Assembly: GCF_000208745.1 (NCBI RefSeq)
Contig: NC_030851.1
Span: 15,252,429-15,316,428, forward strand
Direction: 5' to 3'
DNA length: 64,000 bases
DNA from: Theobroma cacao
Lineage: Eukaryota > Streptophyta > Magnoliopsida > Malvales > Malvaceae
Shown here: in pieces, positions 13,091 through 25,666 of the stretch
Numbering within the stretch: position 1 is the stretch's first letter
Layout of the letters: every line of letters begins with the position of its first letter
Notes under the pieces: generated by a model
Databases searched by the model: none
Told to the model about the DNA's origin: nothing
Seen by the model: the letters and a program-made list of their open reading frames with translations, nothing else
Translations under genes and position numbers: made by a program

Positions 13091-14400
13091 GCTCCCTCAA
13101 AGTTAGCAAAGCTAAAGAAGCAATTAGATGAACTGATTCAAACCAGATTCATTCGACTATCAGAGGCATCATTTGGGTCCTCAGTGCTTTTTCAAAAAAA
13201 GCAAGATGGGAGTTTATGGTTATGCGTGGATTGTCGAGCTCTGAACAAAGCCACAATCAAGAATAAATATCCAATTCCCCTTATAGCAAATCTCTTTGAT
13301 TAGCTAAGTCATGGAAAGTATGTCTCCAAATTAGATTTGAGATTGGGCTACCATCAAGTAAAAGCTGCCGAGGGAGATGAACCGAAAACCACCTGTATGA
13401 CGCGGTATGGTGCATTTGAATTTCTTGTTATGCCTTTTAACTAACCAATGCTTCTGCCACTTTTGCACATTAATGAATCAAGTTTTCCATGATTATTTCG
13501 ACAAGTTCATGGTAATTTACTTGGATGCTATCATGGTGTACAATTCAACCTTAGATGAGCATCAAAGGCATTTATGGCAAATCTTCCAAAGGTTATGCTT
13601 CTATAACAAGTTGTAAGTGAAAAAAGAGAAATGTGCATTCACGCAAACCCAGATTCAATTCCTTGGCCACCTAATCGAATAAGGGTACATACAGATGGAT
13701 ATGCAGAAAGTGAAGGCTATTAAAGAGTGGGTCACCTTTAAGAATACAATTGAGCTTCGTTCGTTCTTATGACTAGCCAATTATTATTGGAGATTCGTGG
13801 AGGGATATTGAAAAAAGATGGTATTACTCACATAATTGTTAAAGAAGGAATATAAATGGAGTTGGACACAGTAGTGCAAAGAAGCCTTCGAAGGCTTGAA
13901 AGACACAATGATGACGGATCCTATTTTAGAACTCCCTAATATCGAAAAACCCTTTGAGGTATAGATGAATGCATCAGACTTTGCCTTTGGAAGAGTGTTG
14001 TTATAAGAAGGACACCCCAAATGTTTTTGAAAGTCATAAATTAAACGAAGCTAAGAGGAGATACATGGCACAGGAAAAAAAACTACTGGTAGTGATTCAC
14101 TGTTTACAGGCTTGGTGACATTACTTGCTAAGATTGCAATTCGTAGTTAAGACTGACAACATTGTTGTAAGTCACTTCCTCACACAACCAAAACTTACAA
14201 GCAAGTAAGAGAGATGGCATGAGTTCCTGGCCAAATTTAATTTCTCTTTCGAGCACGAAGTTAGAAAGGCAAACCGTGTGGTAGATGCCTTCAATAGGAA
14301 GCCTGAGTTCACAATTCTTAGGGTGATCATGCTAATGATAACCAGCAAAGTGACCACAGATATCCACAATCATATTGAAGTAAACTTGGATTGACTTCCC
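13030..14400 (+). pseudogene. gypsy reverse transcriptase and RNase H remnant
   Basis: The plus strand reads [19 protein letters not shown], then [23 protein letters not shown] (in part at 13200-13280), then [12 protein letters not shown] near 13330. The active-site block at about 13520 reads YLDAIMV where YLDD is required, so a catalytic aspartate is lost. RNase H-like text follows to about 14300, including FSFEHEVRKANRVVDA near 14240-14290. Many stops interrupt it. It is the copying enzyme of the gypsy element, now inactive. Confidence 0.8.
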
Positions 14401-14772
14401 CAAGCAATCGTCGTTATGAAGTTGGTAGAGAGTGGGAAGTCCAAATACTTTTGGGTGGAAAATGGACTTCTATTAACAAAGGACCACGAATCTTTGTCCC
14501 AAGAATAGGGGACTTGAGGCACAAGTTGATGTAGGAATGCCATAATACTCCATGGGCTAGGCATCTAAGTTAGCAACAAACTGTTGCATTATTGAAACAA
14601 GGGTATCATTGGCCTTATATGCGACAGAATGTGATGGAATATACCAAGACATGTCTTTTTTGCCAACAAGTCAAAGTGGAGAGATAGAAGCCGACAAGAA
14701 TGGTTGAACCGCTACCAGTATAGAGCAAGCCATTGAAAGTATCTCTCTTGACTTCATAGTAGGGCTTCCTAA

Positions 14773-17619
14773 AGTAAAATATATTAAAGGGGATTCGAAT
14801 CATGCTAAGGTGATCATACACAATAGAATATTATTAAAATTTCAATCCCTTAAGCCATGGATCACTTTAATTAAAATTAATCTAGAAAAACCACAAAAGA
14901 AATATTTCGACATACGTAAAAGTTTGATGTCTACTTTAGTTGGTGGAGTCCTCGTCTTTTTGTTTTTTACTTTGTACACCAACTAAGGTTGATCAAACCA
15001 TGGTAGTACAATTGTCCTTTCTCTAATGGCGATCCACATAGTGATTTGTCAAAATCTCTTCACTAAGAGTGTGTGAATCCTTAAGCCAATGTTTGTGCTA
15101 GCAAACTCTCAACTTTGAGCTCTCTTGTGTTTCTCTTTTTTTGGTTGTGATCCTAACTCAACACATAAGAAAATAAAATAGAGCTCTTCTATACGTTCAA
15201 GAGGCAGGTAAAGGATTCTTTTATAGAGTGAATTAATCTATTTCATATCCAACAAGAATTAGAAAATGTCTTGGGCTAATTAGGCTTTTGTTTAATACCC
15301 CATCAAATCATATTTGATTTAAACCAATATTTAATTGGATTAAGCCTCTATAAAATGAATTAAATCGCATCCAATTGAACTCAAATTAATTTTGACAATT
15401 CACCTTATCTGCGTGACACATTAAGTGCCTAACATGTTGACAATAAATATAAATTAATTCAATTAAGAATTTATATATATATATATATTTATAGATCATA
15501 AGTGGCATCAAGCAATACATCATGATCACCTAAATGTTAAGATACTCAATATAGTTTGACTAACCTTTTAGTGTACAGTATCTCAATGTAATTTGATCTT
15601 TTCATCATTGATGACTCCATTAGTTTTTTATGATAATAAAACATTCTCATTCATTTATGTCTAACTATGCTACTTGAGTGTATAGGATGAAAAATGCATG
15701 CCAACAATAAAATAATCACTAAAAAGAAAACATCAAATCCCATAAGAATGAAGAGCTACATTTGAGCCACAAAACAGAAGGCACTTAGTCAGATAATCAA
15801 AGGAGTAAGTCAACTAAACTCAAAAGTGAAGATGGCCAGTTCAGAAACAGAACCAACTTAATCTAAGAGATATTGTTAGTCAACTAAGTGCTTACTGCCA
15901 GAAGCGAAGTTCAGAAATAAAATCGACTTAATCGACTAAGAGGAATCGTTAGTCGACTAAAAGCTTACTGCTTGAAACTGAGATCAGAAGACAGAACCAA
16001 CTTAATCGACTAAGAAGTATGTTAATAGACTAAGAGCTCTCTATCTGAAAATTTGAATTTAAAGCTAGAAGATAGATTAACGGCTAGAACGAACTCCAAA
16101 TTGTTTCAACGGTCAGAATCTGTCAAACACCCATCAGAGTTGTTTCTTCAAGTATAAAAACCCTTCCCAACGGCTAAGAACAAGATTTGGTGCTTCCAAG
16201 ATTAAAAAGAGCTCAAATATAGCAAAAATCCTCTGCATACTTTCTGCACTTCACTGCTATCCTTGTAACAAATTTAAGCACTTCACTTTGTACCATTCAG
16301 ATCAAGTTAGTGATCATAGGTACACTTTTATTTCTCTTCTCTTTATATACTTAGAGTGAGCGAGTCACTCTAAGGGGTTAATTCAAGCTTGGGTTGCTTG
16401 ATTGGTTGTATAGGTTCTAACTTATCCTAGTAAAAGTTAGTCTGGGTTTTGGTTAATCTCGGGAAAAACCATTGTTAAGGTTGTGGCTGAGCCTACGAAA
16501 AGCCATTGTAAAAGCTTGGTGGGAGCTTGGGAATTCCACCTAGTGATTTGATTTGAAAAATCCTTGGTTGATCAATCAAGGTAGTGGATTTAGGTATTTG
16601 ATCAAACCACTATAAATTGTTGAGTATTGTCTACTCTATTTTTAATTTTCTTTTTCATTCCTTCTTAAACCATTCCCTCGTCTTGCATCGAATCAGCCAT
16701 TATTGATCTTAAACTTGCCCTCAATTTAGAGTCAATTTTAGTAAGAGCCAAAAAGTGCTATTCACCCCCCCTCTAGCACATTTTCTTGGAACCAACAATC
16801 ATATATCCCAAATAGATAGAAAGCTTGGCTCAGTGTTTACCATTTAACTTATCCATATTAGTCCTGCAGCTTTCATATTGACATGTCAAGATTGCCTTGG
16901 CCAAGGACTTTTAGTCAATATAAGCCAAGAGCAAATAAGATATGTCCCTTTCAAATCACTTAGGGTGATGAATCCACTATAGACTACTCATTCATTTTCG
17001 CATGCTTCATACTACACCCAAAAGCAACTTGTTTAGGCATCTGGTCATTTTCAGACCCATAAAGGTGAAATCAAAGTATGATAATTCAAATGCAAGATGA
17101 CTTAGTAACACAAGTCTAAGGATTACTTACACTACTGACACATGAGAGTATTTTCATAGACACTTGAGTGAAATATCAAATGAAACTTTCATAGCGGGTC
17201 ATGTTCAGTGAACTTATTTCTTAACAAGCACCCACATACTATCCCCAACTATCTCACATACTTTAACCTTAGAGATCAGGTGTTTACTTCCAAAGTAAGG
17301 TGGCTTAGCATTTACTAGCCTTTGAGCATCATTAATGTCCTTATTCTTGACAATACAATGACCAGGAACATATTTAGGAACAAGACTTTGATGCAAAAGA
17401 ATCTCATAATTATAACCTTTATAATTTCTTTGCAAGGTCATTATGTTCCAAAGACTTTGTTTACATAAGTCTCTCATAACTCTTTATAAATAAACTCAGG
17501 GATAAAAAAAATACCTCATACATTATATAAAATATCCAAAATGTATTTAACATGAAATATGACTAATTAATGTTGTGTTTTACAAGCACGAAACTAATTG
17601 GCTTGCAAAGCTAACATTA
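14773..17619 (-). mobile_element. Unclassified insertion in the gypsy integrase (possibly non-autonomous copia-like)
   Basis: The integrase text stops after GLPKVK at about 14773 and resumes at about 17619, so this block must be inserted. Without the solo LTR nested at 15609-16797 (plus one 5-bp duplication) it is about 1.65 kb. It has no recognisable polyprotein; the longest minus-strand frame (17477-17214, 87 codons) matches no domain I know. A TA run lies at 15474-15487. The edges were placed from the host text only. I found no clean target duplication. The strand and class are guesses. Confidence 0.55.
15609..16797 (+). repeat. Solo LTR of a Sirevirus-type copia element
   Basis: It begins TGATGACTCCATTAG and ends GGAACCAACA. 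It is the reverse complement of the LTR family at 42461-43582 and 54133-55248, sharing the GACTAAG-rich segment and the ACCCCCC/AGGGGGG block near the end. The 5-mer ATCAT flanks it exactly at 15604-15608 and 16798-16802. No internal sequence is present, so it is a solo LTR left by recombination. It is about 1.19 kb. Confidence 0.9.
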
Positions 17620-18674
17620 ACAGATATGACAACAATCTTTGTGGTAGTGGATCGTTTTTCAAAGTATGCTATGTTTATCCCCATACAGAAGTTTGGCTCT
17701 GGAGAAGAAATAGCTCGCATGATCTTCAAACATGTGGTGAAGTACTAAGGCGTACCTAAGAACATTATCAGTGACAGAGATCCCCGCTTTACTAGTTTCT
17801 TTTGGAAATAGCTTTTTAAGTTATTGGGGTCCGAACTTAACATCTCTTCTAGTTATCATCCACAAACAGATGGTCAAATAGAACATTTCAATGGACTGTT
17901 AGAGGAATATCTATGACTCTTCATGCAAGCAAGCCAAAAGAATTGGCCTAATCTATTAGATGTGGCTCAATTATGTTTCAATTTACAAAAGAGTGCTACC
18001 ATGAACAAAACCCCTTTCGAGGTTGTCACGGGGCAACACTTAGACTTCCCCACACCTCGATGGAGTTTTATAGCAAGAAAAGTCCTCGAGCATTCAACTT
18101 TGCTAAAGAGTGGAGACAGAATACAGAGATTACTCGAGCTTATCTAGAAAAGGCCTCCAACTACATGAAGAAGTGGCTACAAAAGTCATAGAAAGTAACA
18201 CTTTAAGGTGGAGGACCTTATACTAGTGAAGTTGGTAACCGAACAACTTTGATTCTTAATAAAGAGGGATCGACGACTTGTGAGGAAGTATGAAGGGCTC
18301 GTGCAGAGTACGGCCAAGATGGGGAAGACCCCTTATAAGATTGATCCACCTAAGTGGATGAAGGTGCATCTAGTGTTTCACGTCAACAACTTGAAGTCAT
18401 TCCATATAGATCCAGCAAATGCAAACAGAAGTCAAGCCATGAAAGCTACCATCACCACCAAGCCACCATCACAACGATGAGTAGAAGAGATTCTTGCAGA
18501 GAGGATGACCACAATCAATCGAAGACCAACATAGGAGTATTTGGTGATAGGAAGGTTTAGGGACAAATGAAATCATTGGGAGAAAGAAGCCAATCTTCGT
18601 GCCTTCAAGTAGAAGATTGAAGAATTCCAAGCCAACCAATCAACGAGGACATCGACAAATTAAGTGGGAAAGGA

Positions 18675-19254
18675 TGTGATGAGCCAAGCTTGTATAGGGT
18701 GATGATAGGGTAGAATTACATCGGAGATTAAGTCTTTTGTACTCGTAAGAGAGTTGTCCCCTTTTCAAACATTGTAATGGTATTTGGTGACAATTCTAGA
18801 AATACTTGTTAAGTCTTTAACGGGAAGACCATTTAGGAAGGGAATGTCCCAATCTCACACATTATAATGGCTGTTGGTGAAATACTTGTAAATCCTCATA
18901 AACTCTTTATATAGGGGTGAGCAGTCGACAGATTGTTGGACTGTCTCATTAGTAAAGGTATGTTTGTAGTGAATCATCTTGGATTACCCCTATGGCCCAG
19001 TGATGGCTTGTGTTGGTCCCTTTGTACTCGTTTTTATACTAATAAAATATTTTTCTTTATGTGGCTCTAGTGGTTACGTATATGGCGTTCGATATGCCCT
19101 ATGATTTTGATGTATATTTCCTTTAGTCTAAGTTGTGGCTATTGTAGATGTTTTTTCAAATATAAACGAGTTATTGGTTGGCTTGCGTGGAAATGTCCAC
19201 TCAAACACCTCATTGACTATCGCATACTTAAGCGAAGAAGCGTAGTTTGTGACA
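18675..19254 (+). repeat. 3' LTR of the gypsy element
   Basis: It begins TGTGATGAGCC right after the purine tract AAGTGGGAAAGGA and ends TTTGTGACA. It aligns with 10106-10674 throughout, with many substitutions. It is 580 bases long. Confidence 0.88.
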
Positions 19255-19270
19255 TTGTGGCTAATCTCTA

Positions 19271-22244
19271 TTTAAAGCCTGACCTTGTAAAATACTTGTC
19301 ATAACATACATGTGATGATAGCATGATTGCATGCTAGGAGAGTCCCGAAAATTTTACAAAAGTAGGTATTGTACCTAGAGGTACAACAAAGTTGATTTAA
19401 GCCTCGAACTAGATCAAATATGAATTTTAAGGTGAAATTAAGAGCTTCACAGTCTAGGGATGACTCAAAATGGTAATTCGGAGTTTGATGATCAATTTGG
19501 AGTCAAACCAAAATTTTCACTATCCAATGACAAAATGGTCATTTGCCACCTAGGGACAAAATAAAAATTTTTAGAAAAGATTTTTGGGCCCCATTTGACT
19601 TATTGGAGTATGATTTGAGTATTGGAGTATGATTTGAGGTTGAGAAGTGAAAAAAAATTGTAATCCCGGTATTTTTTGGAGCATAGGGGTAAAATGGTAA
19701 TTTTGTCACCCTAAGGGCAAAATTGTAATTTTACACACCAAACACTTGTCCAGCACATGGATTTTATCCAATATTATCATGGATAATTGAAGAAATTTAT
19801 ATGGTGGAGAGAGAAAGCTTAATAGTTAAGAAATGACACATGGACCAATAATATGGTGACATGTGTCAAGTTTATATCCATTTATTTTTTTAGCTTTAAA
19901 ATCAGCAAAAATCAGCCTATTTTCTTCATTATGGCCGGCCAAAGCATGAAGTGAAGAAGAACAAAGAAAGAACAAAACCAAGGTGGGAAAATTGAAGAAA
20001 AAATATGGGATTTCAAGGGATTAAGCTAATAAAGGTAAAATTTTGTGATTTTATCTTGTGATTTACACTACCCATGCTATCTTTTTCATTTTCCCAGCTT
20101 AGAACTCAAGTTTTCATGATGAACCCATGCTGGCCAAATTTGAGAGGAGAGGTTTTGAGCATTCATTTTGCTAGATTTCAAGTTAATTAAGTGTTTTTGG
20201 TTGTTTAGTAATGGAAAGTATGAAAATCTAGCAAGAAATCACTTTGTTCTTCATAAACCCACAAACGGTCGAATTTTCTAGGGAGGATATTGAGGTTGAA
20301 ATTGATGATATTTCATGATATTTTGGTAGTATTTAATGATTGGTGAGGCTAGAAATTTAATGGAAAATTTTGGCATGAAAATATGAATTTTTACCTAATG
20401 TATAGACATGTGCGATTTATGGTTCCAACTGATAAATTGAATTATATTCACAGTCATTGAGGTATTTTAAGTATAATTGGAGTGTAGAAAGTGAAAGAAA
20501 TCGATTTGGAGTTAAATTGGAGGTTTTAGCCAATTACACCGAGAATAGTGCGAATTAGGTCGAATACCGTATTTAAACGACTATTCGGACATTTTTGCAT
20601 TCCATATCATGTATTAGTAGTCTAAATTAGTTTAATTTCGATTTAGTACCAATGTAGAAGTTTCTCGATTTTGTACTATGTCTAGGTGGTGAATCCTCCG
20701 ATAAAGGCAAGAAAATTGTATCCGAGGATCGGTAGTCAGAGTACTCTAGAAATTCGACTCCCAAAATAGTGAGTAACCTTATCATCATTTTAATTATCAA
20801 AAGTATGTTTTAACTCGGTTTTGGTAAAATTTTATGAAAATGAGTTAAATGGCTAATTTTAGGTTTTGCAAACAAAAATTTGTTTAAATGAAAAAATTTT
20901 ATAAATTGTCTTGAAACGAAATAACGATTTTGAAAATAGAGTAATTGGAGACTACCGGTATGTTGTAAATTTATGATTGGAAATTGATGGCTTATGTTAC
21001 ATTGTTATTGTGTTGGCATGACTGGCTGAGCTGTGTTTTATGAATTGTATGAATTGTTTTATTTTACCCTTGCAGGCTGGGTAGTAAAATATTAGCTTTG
21101 ACATGTTGTTAAAATTTTATTATATGGTGGGTTTAGCTTGCTGTAGTAGGCGAATTCTGTGAACCAACCTATTAGAGGGGCACGAAATCCTGATATATAT
21201 ATATATATATATGTACCTCGGTCGGAGAGACGCGTAGGGTATCTCCTGAGGTATGGACAGAGGTCAAGTCACGCTGAACCACCTCGTGATGATGGAATCC
21301 GCTAACGCCAAGGAATGGCTGTATTTTTCAAACTAAAAATATGTTTACGTGTATACGAACTTTTTAACAGCCTTGGCGGACTCGGTTAGATGACTCGGCC
21401 AAGGTATCCCCGAGAATGATTTTGGCAGGAGCCAAGCTTTTAAGATACTCATAAGCCATGTTGAATATTTAAATGACATGAATATTTATGTTATGAAATA
21501 CATATTGAGATGAAATATTTTAATTGTCTCATTTTACTCGACTTTAGATATTTTGGATGATGTTTGTTTACTCACTAGGATTATCAAATCTCACCACTCT
21601 CCTTTCCACCAATTTCAGGTTCAGATTAGGCTATAGATAGCTGAGTTCATTAAGGACTACCCTTGGATTTGCATTCCTTCAAACTATAGATTCACAGTCC
21701 TCTTTACTTTTAGTTATTCGGGGGCCCACTTGTTATTGTAAACTAAATTAAATACTCTAACTTACTGTATTACAGTATGTATGAATTTATTTAGCTTTTA
21801 CGCTATAAAAATTATTTACGTATAACTCTATAAATATTATTTTATAAGAAAATAGAATATTTTACTTAATATTTCTTTTTATTTTCTTATTATATCCAAA
21901 TAATCGCAATTTTGTTTTAAATGAAGATTTTAGACTTTAAAACTCATTTTTGATTATGAATTATGTGTTTTGTACTCGCTTACTACATTTTTAGCGGATT
22001 TCGAGATTTTTAAGGAAAAATGACCAAAATGCCCCTGTGAGGAAAATTTTATTTTTCTATTGTTTTGAATTGGAAATAGTTTATAATCTCTTGAAACATG
22101 ATTTTAGCAACTAATACTCATGGGGGAAGTGAGAAAAACTGATGTTAAGCCTTGCGAGGTTTCGATTGACATTTCAAGTAATGAATGTCTATCGAGACAT
22201 CGCGGCTGTTGTCATGAGCTCGATGGAAGTTCCGGGTCATGACA
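19271..22244 (+). repeat. 3-kb solo LTR, probably gypsy
   Basis: This 2,974-base block shares long stretches with the reverse complement of 46887-49680. Its left end TTTAAAGCC matches TGTCAAACC of the other copy, and its right end is GGGTCATGACA. The 5-mer CTCTA flanks it at 19266-19270 and 22245-22249. It has no coding sequence. LTRs this long are known in some gypsy lineages such as Del/Tekay, but family assignment is inference. A TA run lies near 21193-21212. A 17-base phrase is doubled near 19602-19638. Confidence 0.85.
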
Positions 22245-22249
22245 CTCTA

Positions 22250-22953
22250 ATTAATTAAAATTATATTCATCACATGACATCCAACTTTATGCATAAAATA
22301 ATTAAGTCACATGCATGTATCCAAATATAATAAGTAGACAATAAAAATACATACATTCATTAATTTATGCATAAAACCAAGCAACAAAAATTGCTAAAAA
22401 AAATTTTCTATTTCAAAATGGTAGATTTTTTTTTATTTAATGTTGACTTTTTATGTTTTGGGCTAAACAACTACTAGACTTTGTTAGAGTTGGCTAAATC
22501 ATTTATGACTCAGTTTTTTACCAATGTATGGAGGAAGCCCATGCCCAAAACTTAATAAAAGAAAAGAAATAGGCTTATGCCTATAACTTATTAAAAGAAA
22601 AGAAACAAGCCCATGCCCAAAACTTGTTAAAAGAAAAGAAGCAGCTCAATTTTTCTTCTGTTTCTTTTTCTTTTTTATTCATCGTCTTCTACCTCCAAAC
22701 AAGTCTGCCTAACCCGAAATTGGACCTCGTTTCATAAACCTAGTCATATCTCAATCTTTGGGACTCCATTTTTTATGTTTCAAAAGCTATTTTTACTCAA
22801 AATTGAATTTCCTTTAGCTTTCCAGCATCATTTTATTAAAAATTTGACTAAAAAATTTCAAGTTTATAAAACAAAACTATCAACCATTTTTGCATACAAC
22901 TACAAAAACTCAAACACATCAAGATAGAGGTTGAAACTGCTCTAATACCAACT
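22250..22953 (-). other. Proximal leader and primer binding site of the first copia element
   Basis: This stretch completes the copia leader between the solo LTR and the 5' LTR. At 22939-22950 the minus strand reads TGGTATTAGAGC, one change from the initiator-methionine primer site TGGTATCAGAGC. At about 22533-22640 a unit of some 37 bases ending TTAAAAGAAAAGAA is repeated three times. No gene is seen. Confidence 0.75.
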
Positions 22954-23430
22954 AATAGACATCATTGATGCCTATACATATGCACGTTAACAAAATTAAC
23001 ATATAGAAAAATTGAAATGTGGAATTAGATACTAACCTCCAACCATTGATGTCACGGGAATGAGCTTCTTTGTATAAAGACACTTCTAACTCTAGCAATC
23101 TCACTTAGATTGTGTGTTTTCTTAGGAAAATGCTAAGCTTAGAGACCCATACCCTGTTTTCTTCTATATATATATATATATATATATATTCTTCCNTTTG
23201 TATAAAGACACTTCTAACTCTAGCAATCTCACTTAGATTGTGTGTTTTCTTAGGAAAATGCTAAGCTTAGAGACCCATACCCTGTTTTCTTCTATATATA
23301 TATATATATATATATTCTTCCCATAAAAGACATAACCGAAACAAAGAAAGTACGAATGTTAAAGTGGTTAACAGAAGGTTAGTCGAGAGTCGATGATATA
23401 CGGACCATAATTGATTGTGGGTAACTAACA
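22954..23430 (-). repeat. 5' LTR of the first copia element, with an internal duplicated block at an N
   Basis: It aligns with 5040-5393 but is about 125 bases longer. The block 23069-23195 is repeated, essentially unchanged, from 23197 after the single N at 23196. Removing one copy gives about 349 bases, matching the 354-base partner. The right end AACTAACA is followed by the duplication TTGTC. Confidence 0.85.
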
Positions 23431-23435
23431 TTGTC

Positions 23436-25666
23436 ATCCAACATTTTTCACTTTTGTTATTTGAGTTTCCGAATAATCAATTTGATTATTTATTAGCGCC
23501 ATATGCATATTACCATGATGTTATCCAAGAAATTCATATTTTGGGAAAATTGTTTATTGAATTATGTATTTTATCTTGGTTTGGTTCATATTAAAAGTTT
23601 GAATCAAAGACTTGATATATTTGGTTAGATTCTCTTTTGATATGTTCAAATTCAAAATCAAAATCAAATATACTTAATATTACTTGTCATCTTACAAAAA
23701 TTTGTTTCTAGTAATATTTTGTACATCTTTTTGTAAAACTTGTTTTACCAGTTTGTAATGAATTCTTAAAAGAAACTTTTAAATCACTTTGAATTTTGTA
23801 ATACATAAAACTATTGGTAAAATTTCCTTTTCATTCGTTTTTTAATCATGATCTTCCTTTTTTTTTATTTTTGTATTTTCCTGATTTTTATTTATTATTT
23901 ATTATTTTCTATTTTTTGTTTTCTTTATTCTCAATTTTTTTAATTTTTTTTCAATCCATTAACAAGACATCCTGGACAAAATATGATGCCCGCATGGACA
24001 TTTGTATTTTTCTCATTATTCTATTATGCGAAATGTTCAATTTTTCTTGACAAAATCTCTTATTTAGTTTCATACTATGGGAAATTCATCAAATAATGTT
24101 TTATTAGAAACTTTCATCTCGACTTGTCCATGGGTTGAGCTGTTCGTCGAGTTTGCAGGCCTAGCTCGACTTGGTTAGAGGTCTTGAGCATATTTTTCAA
24201 ACCCAAGCACCTTTTGAGGTATTATTACATTAATAAAAAATTTATTTAATTTTAATTTTTAAAATATAATTAAAAATATAAAATATTTTAATAATAAAAT
24301 TAATTTAAATGGGTGAGCTTGGGTGAAGGTTCAAGCTTAGTTTAGAGGTGTCAATCTAACTCGACTCGACCTGACCTATACACACTTTTACCTATTTTTA
24401 TCACAATCTCCTATGAGATATATCAATGGTTAGAATTTGAGTATTTAGTGTAAAAGAATCTTCAGGTATAGGCTTGGTCATAGAAATTCTTATGGAAGAA
24501 TCTCGGGGGCTTGGTCAAAGACTCAAAGGACACCAACCATTGTGTAGGGTTAGGACATTACGTGTGGGCTCGAACTTGTTTCACTCGGCTGAAAATTTTT
24601 TACATTTTTTAATCATGACTCATGAGTCCTAACCAAAAAATTTAAATAATTATTCCTTAATTAATCCATATTAAATACTTTTTTTAGGAAAGATCTAGTT
24701 GTACGAGGGCATGCACAAGGTAGTAATCCCATATACTTGAGTTAATAATAATTAATAAAAAATTTTGATAGAAAAGACCACTTAAAATCACAAACTATAT
24801 GCATTAAAAAATTGACAAATATCAATGGAAAAAGTTGGGCACACGTTGCGTTCCTATGACTAACATGTTTGACTATCTTGCTCTTCCTGGTAAATCTCGT
24901 GTCTGTATCACACGCAGCTCAACATCAATGCTGATAATCATGTATTGATCGAGTGCTAAAATCAAGTTTAAACACTTTTTTAAATATTTAACAACTCAAT
25001 TAACATGTTCAAATATTCAATCTTAATTTTGAGCAACTCTAAAGGTTATAATTAATAGATAAATTAGTAACGATTATTGATTATTATTATCAAAGATTAA
25101 ATTTACGAGCGATAATTATTTCTTATTATATAACTCAATATATATATATATATATATATATTCTCTTTGACATAAATATAAATTCATGTTTAGTCAAAGC
25201 AAGGGCGGAGGGAGAGACTCAATTTTTATTTTTTTTATCATTAATATAAAAAATTTAAGATATATATTTTTATCACTTCTAATTAAATTAAATAACTTCT
25301 TTTAAAATAATGGTAAGCTTTCTAGCAAATCCTTTAATTAGTTTACTTGAGCTCTAAAATTTCCCCTTCCCCCCCTATTTTTTTTTTGTACTACTTGAGC
25401 TCAAATCCTAAAATTTCCCTCCTTTCCCTTTTTTTCTTCATCTACTTTTTTCTTTTATAAATCTTTTGGAGGTGTATCATTCATCAAATTAGAAAACCCT
25501 TTGTTTTTTTTTGAATCAATCAAACAATTATCATTTATGAAATTAGAAAAACCTTAATCAAATTGGAAAAAACGTTTTTCCCTTTTTTTATGAAATCATT
25601 TTTTTTTTTTTTTGATCAATCAAACAATTATCATTTATGAAATAAGAAAAACCTTTGATCAAATTG
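23436..25666. other. Intergenic, no gene seen
   Basis: AT-rich DNA with a TA run at about 25139-25160. A stretch near 24110-24380 has GCTCGAC-type words at both ends and an AT-rich middle, like a decayed small hAT element, but I could not find ends. At about 25490 and 25600 a phrase of some 45 bases ending CATTTATGAAATTAGAAAAACC-like text is repeated in tandem. The same phrase occurs again at about 31010, on the other side of the copia element. Confidence 0.6.

Larger units (their letters stand above)
14480..18480 (+). pseudogene. gypsy integrase remnant, split by an insertion
   Basis: The N-terminal zinc-binding part is near 14560-14690, with LKQGYHWPYMRQNV and CLFCQQVK. The core starts with DFIVGLPK at about 14750 and is cut by the insert. 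It resumes at about 17620 with TTIFVVVDRFSKYAMFIP, then ISDRDPRFTSFFW near 17770 and SSYHPQTDGQ near 17850. The final glutamate context IEHFNGLLEEYL follows. A C-terminal block near 18280-18410 reads RKYEGLVQ and HLVFHVNNLKSFH. Stops and the 2.8-kb insert destroy it. Confidence 0.82.
10106..19254 (+). mobile_element. Ty3/gypsy retrotransposon, degenerate, inserted in the copia leader
   Basis: Two direct LTRs (10106-10674 and 18675-19254) bound a plus-strand gag-protease-RT-RNase H-integrase region in the gypsy order. Flanking 5-mers are ATGTG (10101-10105) and TTGTG (19255-19259), a target duplication with one change. A primer site reading TTGATATCAGAA follows the 5' LTR, and the purine tract AAGTGGGAAAGGA precedes the 3' LTR. 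The LTRs differ at about 9 of the first 58 bases, so it is old. The integrase is split by a 2.8-kb insert at about 14773-17619. Coding parts carry many stops. Confidence 0.88.
5040..23430 (-). mobile_element. Ty1/copia retrotransposon, degenerate, split by nested insertions
   Basis: The element runs on the minus strand, with its 3' LTR at 5040-5393 and its 5' LTR at 22954-23430. The same 5 bases, TTGTC, lie at 5035-5039 and 23431-23435, which marks the two LTRs as ends of one insertion. Its own sequence is 5040-10105, then 19260-19270, then 22250-23430. The gaps are a gypsy element (10106-19254, with its duplication) and a 3-kb solo LTR (19271-22244). The minus-strand order of gag, protease, integrase, reverse transcriptase and RNase H is that of copia. 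Many stops and frameshifts are present. The two LTRs differ at roughly one base in seven by eye, so this is an old insertion. Without the inserts it would be about 6.3 kb. Confidence 0.85.

Noticed and set aside
17214..17477. 87-codon minus-strand frame inside the unclassified insert
   Set aside because: Not similar to any transposition protein I know; likely chance in non-coding element DNA.
24110..24380. Small hAT-type element with GCTCGAC words
   Set aside because: No matching termini or 8-base duplication could be found.
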